NCBI RefSeq assembly: GCF_009730915.1
Contig: NC_052483.1
Span: 558,001 to 622,000 of the forward strand
DNA from: Dioscorea cayenensis subsp. rotundata
Taxonomy: Eukaryota > Streptophyta > Magnoliopsida > Dioscoreales > Dioscoreaceae
Direction: 5' to 3'
Length of the DNA stretch: 64,000 bases
The translations under genes were made by a program, and so were the position numbers. This document shows positions 59,900 through 64,000 of this stretch, in pieces; the stretch's first letter is position 1; the number at the start of each line of letters is the position of its first letter. Below the pieces are notes generated by a model. That model was not told where the DNA came from. It saw only the letters and a list, made by a program, of their open reading frames with translations, and searched no databases.

Positions 59900-60325
59900 C
59901 TTATGTGCAACTAGCATTTTTAAGACCATTTCATATGCCCTCGTTAAGCTGCCCAGCCCTACCGAGTAGATCTACCATGCATCCATAATGCTCAACCTAT
60001 GAGGGTTAGTCTAAATTCTCTCCATTCTATCAAACCCTTTTACCTTTCTTCAACAAACCTGAATAGCTACATGCATGAAGGAGAGCGATCAATGTGAAAT
60101 CATTAGGTTTCATTCCCTTTTCCTATATATGGCTAAAGAGTTCAATCACTTCATTGCATTCCACATGCACACGTCTCTCTTAGTAGTTTCATTGAACAAG
60201 GTGTGAGCTTCATCAATTTCCCCACACTTTGCATACATGTCCACAAGTGCTGTCACAAGCCCAAAGCCAGATCCTATTCCTAGCTTTCAATGTAAGCATG
60301 GACCAGTAATGGGGTGTGTTAATGT
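59900..60325 (-). pseudogene. PPR protein fragment (PLS class, E region)
   Basis: The minus strand encodes VHAYIES, then (shifted) LVTALVDMYAKCGEIDEAHT and RDVCMWNAM, followed by KPNDFTLIALLHACSYSGLL and VEHYGCMVDLLGRAGQLNEA. These are consecutive PPR repeats and the start of the E domain, as in organellar RNA-editing factors. At least three frameshifts or stops interrupt them, and both ends of the gene are missing. It is a dead fragment. Confidence 0.85.
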
Positions 60326-61510
60326 TCAAGAATAATTTCTGCTTAAATATATATATATATATATATGCAAAGTTGAGCTGCTTTTCATTAACCTGACTGA
60401 TGAAGTGAAGTGGAGTTTCTTTTTATTAATTTTTTAACATCAAACCATGACTTGTCACATTAAAATTTACCACAACCATATATTGTTTATCAATATTTTG
60501 ATGAGAGCTGTTTGGGCGAGCTCATGAAGCCATTGGTGAGCTGGTCCATGCACCAGAATCACCTGCTTATATTGCTCAGAAATATGGCGTGCACAAGTAA
60601 GGGATTTTCTGTATTAGATAGGGATCCACCATTCTCCAATTGCAGAGCAGCAGCAATACAAACATCCTGCACCTTCATTTCCTGAAGGTTCTTTCACCGC
60701 CTTCGGCTTTAGCTTAACGGCTGCAGCTGGTTTCAACTTCGGCTTTGTCGTGGTAGATACATACTTCACTTTGGCCTCTTCTTTTAGCTTGACCACAATT
60801 TTAATCTTCACAACAGTTGGCTTTTGATTTTGACCTTGGCCTTGACTTCATCTCGTAGGAACAGTGGCAACGGGAATCGCGGTCATAGATGAATCAAGAG
60901 TTCGTAAATCATGAGGCTACAAAACAATCTCAAACCACAAAAATGATAATAATGATAATGGTACTTGGGATTTTTTTCCTGGTCTCAATTTCATCCTTCC
61001 TCTTGCCAGTGCCTTGCTCGGGGTGTAACTTCTATGATCACCCATTTGAATGAAACCAACCTCAACAGAGAATGTTAAGATCTCATGCATCTGCTCCATA
61101 GTCCTTACAGCATCTTCCAGCTTCTCTGGCTTCTCCATATTCGTGGACTCCCTCATCAAGAGTGGCATAAAATTGCAGGCAATGATGGTGTCAACAATAG
61201 TGATCATGTTGATGATAGCAACATCAACAGTAACACATGGCTGTAGCGGCTTTTATATCTTTGTATTTCATTTTTACTTCAAATCTTCTTTTTTTCTATC
61301 CCTCTGGCCAGGGCTTCAACTCGCATTTCTTCGTCAATCTTCATCGATTGGGAGATACAATAGCAACAACCATGATAGTGGGCAAGGAAAGTAACAGGCA
61401 GCACTGGCAGTGGCGGCGTTAGTAGCAGCAGGAGGCAATGGTGCATAAAAAAAATCGCAGCATCAGACGGCATGGCAATAACGATGGTGAACGGCGGCAA
61501 TATCAACGAC
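60326..61510. other. Intergenic region with short uninformative open frames
   Basis: A Lys/Ala/Pro-rich minus-strand frame (60614-60811) and a frame at 60917-61207 have no recognised domain. About 60500-60600 contains a coding-like stretch on the plus strand (HEAIGELVHAPESPAY) of unknown origin. Confidence 0.35.
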
Positions 61511-61517
61511 GAACCCA

Positions 61518-61636
61518 GGCATGCTTGATGGCATTATCTCAGCCACTCAAGCATGCCCGGCGTTGAACAACAACAGTGGTGATGAACGACGGTAGGGCAT
61601 GCTTGGCGGCATTATCTCAGCCATCCAAGCATGCCC
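61518..61636. repeat. Two direct copies of a palindromic ~40-bp unit
   Basis: 61518-61557 and 61597-61636 each read GGCATGCTTG..GGC, a loop ATTATCTCA, then GCC..CAAGCATGCC. Each copy can fold into a hairpin with a 15-bp stem containing GCATGC. The copies are about 79 bases apart in direct order. Confidence 0.85.
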
Positions 61637-61639
61637 GAC

Positions 61640-62166
61640 GGTAGCGACAACGAGCAGCGGGCTTTTTATTGGGAGAAAAGATAACCTATTTTTTTCCTTC
61701 CTCTTTTTTCGATCCTCCTCTGAATTTTTTTTCTTTTCAATTTTTCTATTTTCTCTCTGATTTTTCCCTCTTTCCTTTTCGCCCCCATTTTAAAAGAAAA
61801 CCTTCTCCTTCTTATCTTCAACCCTAACTCCTCCCGTAGAATCGTAGCATGAACCAAAACCACATGGGATAGGGATCATTCGAATAATTTTTATTTTTTT
61901 ATTTTTTTATTTTTATCCTAACTCCTCCCGTAATCAGTAATGGAATCTGAAAACCAATGGGATAGGATCATTTTGTTTATTTGAATAATAATAAATTTTT
62001 TAGTTATTTTTAATTATTATTATTATTTTTACATGTTTTTAATAAATTTTAATTAATTTATTTATTTATTTATTATTATTATTATTCTAATCTTTTTATA
62101 TCCATCTCCAGTATAATCATAATCGAGATCAAATTTAAAGCTAAATTTAAATTATCATTTATTATT

Positions 62167-62197
<31 letters not shown>

Positions 62198-62459
62198 TAT
62201 GTTTATTTATATATAATATATATTATATTTTTTTTAATTCTCGCCGACCCATATAATCTTAACCTCCTGACTAAATCAGAAGAAAATGATAAGATTAAAT
62301 TTTAATTAATTTTAATATTTTTTTTTAATTTTTTTTATTGTTTTAACTAATATTTTTAATAAATTATTTTTTATTATTATTTTTTTTATATATATTTTTT
62401 ATTAACTTAATTTTTTTTATTATATTATATTATTTTTTTTTATTTTTTTTTAAATAAAA
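61640..62459. other. AT-rich region with ATTT runs
   Basis: Simple A/T-rich sequence, including a TTTA run at about 62168-62200. A short duplicated motif, CCTAACTCCTCCCGTA, is seen near 61823 and 61918. No gene. Confidence 0.5.
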
Positions 62460-62464
62460 AAATC

Positions 62465-63340
62465 CAATCCACCTCGGGATGTGTTTGGGCGTCTCGGGAT
62501 GTGTGTTTGGGTGCTTCGGGATTCGCATTGCTTAGATGGCCTCGAGATTTACTCAAGTCACATAAAATTTAGGATTGCCTCGGGATGTGTATTTGGGCTA
62601 TGCTAAAATTTGATATTGCCTCGAGGTATGTATTCTCAAGGGTAATCTTGTAATTTGCATTTTGCCTCGAGATATGATCTTAGTGGCTATTTTTGTAATT
62701 TTTTTTCCTTTTGTATTTGCCTCAAGATATGTTCTCAAGGGTAATTTTGTAATTTATATTTTGCCTCGAGATATGTGCTCCCGCTGATCTTGTGATTTTT
62801 GATATTTTAAATCGCCTTGAGATCTGTGCTCTATGCTAATCTTATGATTTGAATATTTTAGATTGTCTCGAGATCTGTGCTCTAGGCTGATCTTATGATT
62901 TGAATATTTTAGATCGCCTTGAGATCTGTGCTCTAGGCTGATCTTATGATTTGAATATTTTAGATCGCCTGAGATCCGCATGCTCTAGGGTACGATCTTA
63001 TGAATTGAATATTTTAGATCGCCTCTAGATTTGTGCTCTAGGGTCGATATTATGATTTGAATATTTTTAGATCGCCTGAGATCGTGCTCTAGGTCGATCT
63101 TTATGATTTGAATATTTTAGATCGCCTCGAGATCCGCTGCTCTAGGTCGAACTTATGATTTGATATTTTTAGATCACCCCGAGATCCGTGGTCTCACCGA
63201 TCTTATGAATTGAATATTTTAGATCGCCTCGAGATCCGTGGCTCTAGTCGATCTTATGATTTGAATATTTTAGATCGCCTCGAGATCCGTGCTCTCACCG
63301 ATCTTCGATTCTAAATTTTTAGATTATTTCGAAAATGTCT
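62465..63340. repeat. Tandem satellite array, ~51-bp unit
   Basis: At least ten units of 50-55 bp run from about 62770 to 63330. The consensus is close to GCCTCGAGATCCGTGCTCTA plus GGTCGATCTTATGATTTGAA plus TATTTTAGATC. GATC(C/T)GTG marks recur at 62821, 62872, 62923, 62973, 63131, 63183, 63233 and 63284. More diverged units with GCCTCGAGATATG or CTCGGGATGTG go back to 62465, so the array decays to the left. Most differences between units are one-base insertions or deletions. Confidence 0.9.
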
Positions 63341-63599
63341 TCTATACTTATCTTGAATACATCCAAATATAGTGAAATTTATTTGTTTTGACCACTGTTG
63401 TCCTAATTCGATTATGATTTAACTGTATGTAATTTATTTGATTTGAATTTGTACATGCAATTTTTTTACATAAACAGTCACTATTGACAGATAATGATTA
63501 GATTGTAGCATTAATTTTCTTGTAATTGTCTGGATATTCAGGACATTGAGTGGAAATATAATATGCAAATGTATGAAGGTTAATTATATATATCGTGAT

Positions 63600-63725
63600 A
63601 TAAAGGTGAATAAACCACATGCATTAAAAATAAAAAGATACAACAGTCATCTCACTAGCTATGGAACAAAAACAAATGCAAAATAAAAAAGGAGGAACAA
63701 TGGAGGAAGCGAGCATTTAATTGAA
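63600..63725 (-). mobile_element. LINE 3' tail
   Basis: GGTGAATAAACCACATGCATT, then AGATACAACAGTCATC and ACTAGCTATGGAACAAAAAC, matches the tail of the LINE at 26.17 kb and in part the tail at 5.46 kb. Only the tail is present, a severe 5' truncation. Confidence 0.7.
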
Positions 63726-64000
63726 CGAGAATGCAACACTTTATTAATTATACTTTAGAAATTAAAGTGGTCGCAATCTTTATATATTTTGCTGTATAAC
63801 AGGAAACTTGAATTATCACTTAAAAAATAAAGAATACAGAAAATTTGTTGGAGGCTGATAGATAAAATATGAGAGACCTTCCATTTGAGCAAACAAGCCC
63901 ATATAAATAAAATAATGGTGTACACATGACTATGTATATACATATGTATAAATATAATGTACATGCATAAGTATTATTAGTACTCTAACAGAGGCCATAT
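63726..64000. other. AT-rich window end
   Basis: No gene is seen. Confidence 0.5.

Noticed and set aside
60500-60600. Plus-strand coding-like stretch HEAIGELVHAPESPAYIAQ
   Set aside because: It looks like an exon fragment but I could not name a family, and it is only about 30 codons long.

Overview
This is a stretch of nuclear plant DNA, AT-rich, with introns bounded by GT..AG, short AT and GA microsatellites, many decayed retrotransposons and one 1,000-base run of N. The gene families (HD-Zip II, CLE, XTH, EPFL, lectin receptor kinases, PPR, GH10 with CBM22) show a flowering plant. Frequent GCTAGCTAGC motifs and the repeat content fit a non-grass monocot such as a yam relative, but this is an inference from style and not proven. 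No bacterial, viral or organellar segment is evident.

Layout. 0.2-1.4 kb: an HD-Zip class II transcription factor (+). 5.4-7.8 kb: a retro-inserted block with a 10-bp target duplication and a 270-bp triplication. 9.2 kb: a small CLE signalling peptide gene (+). 10.4-13.7 kb: a non-autonomous Mutator-like element with long inverted ends and a perfect 9-bp target duplication, followed at once by a nuclear tRNA-His gene. 14.3-15.5 kb: a xyloglucan endotransglucosylase/hydrolase (-) with no in-frame ATG. 17.0-22.9 kb: a ten-exon GH10 endo-xylanase with four CBM22 modules (-). 23.9-25.4 kb: a broken RAD6-like ubiquitin-conjugating enzyme gene (-). 26.1-32.9 kb: LINE copies and fragments, all on the minus strand, one split by a foldback MITE. 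33.4-35.8 kb: a DUF676 alpha/beta-hydrolase (lipase-like) gene (+) with a one-base frameshift. 36.7-37.3 kb: an EPFL secreted cysteine-rich peptide gene (+). 41.5-45.8 kb: two tandem L-type lectin receptor kinases (+), the first with two frameshifts, the second intact. 47.7-48.7 kb: assembly gap. 49-58 kb: a decayed Ty3/gypsy element (-). 59.9-60.3 kb: a PPR pseudogene fragment (-). 62.5-63.3 kb: a tandem repeat of about 51 bp. 63.6 kb: a LINE 3' tail.

The genes do not form an operon or an evident cluster. By theme, several act at the cell surface or wall: XTH and GH10 act on hemicellulose, CLE and EPFL are secreted peptide signals, and the lectin kinases are membrane receptors. Several otherwise well-conserved genes carry single-base lesions (XTH start, DUF676 exon 8, lectin kinase 1 twice), so base-level assembly error must be weighed against true gene loss. 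I found no convincing wholly new system. The most useful new observations are the unannotated E2 pseudogene, the precisely bounded mobile elements, and the modular exon-pair architecture of the four-CBM22 xylanase.
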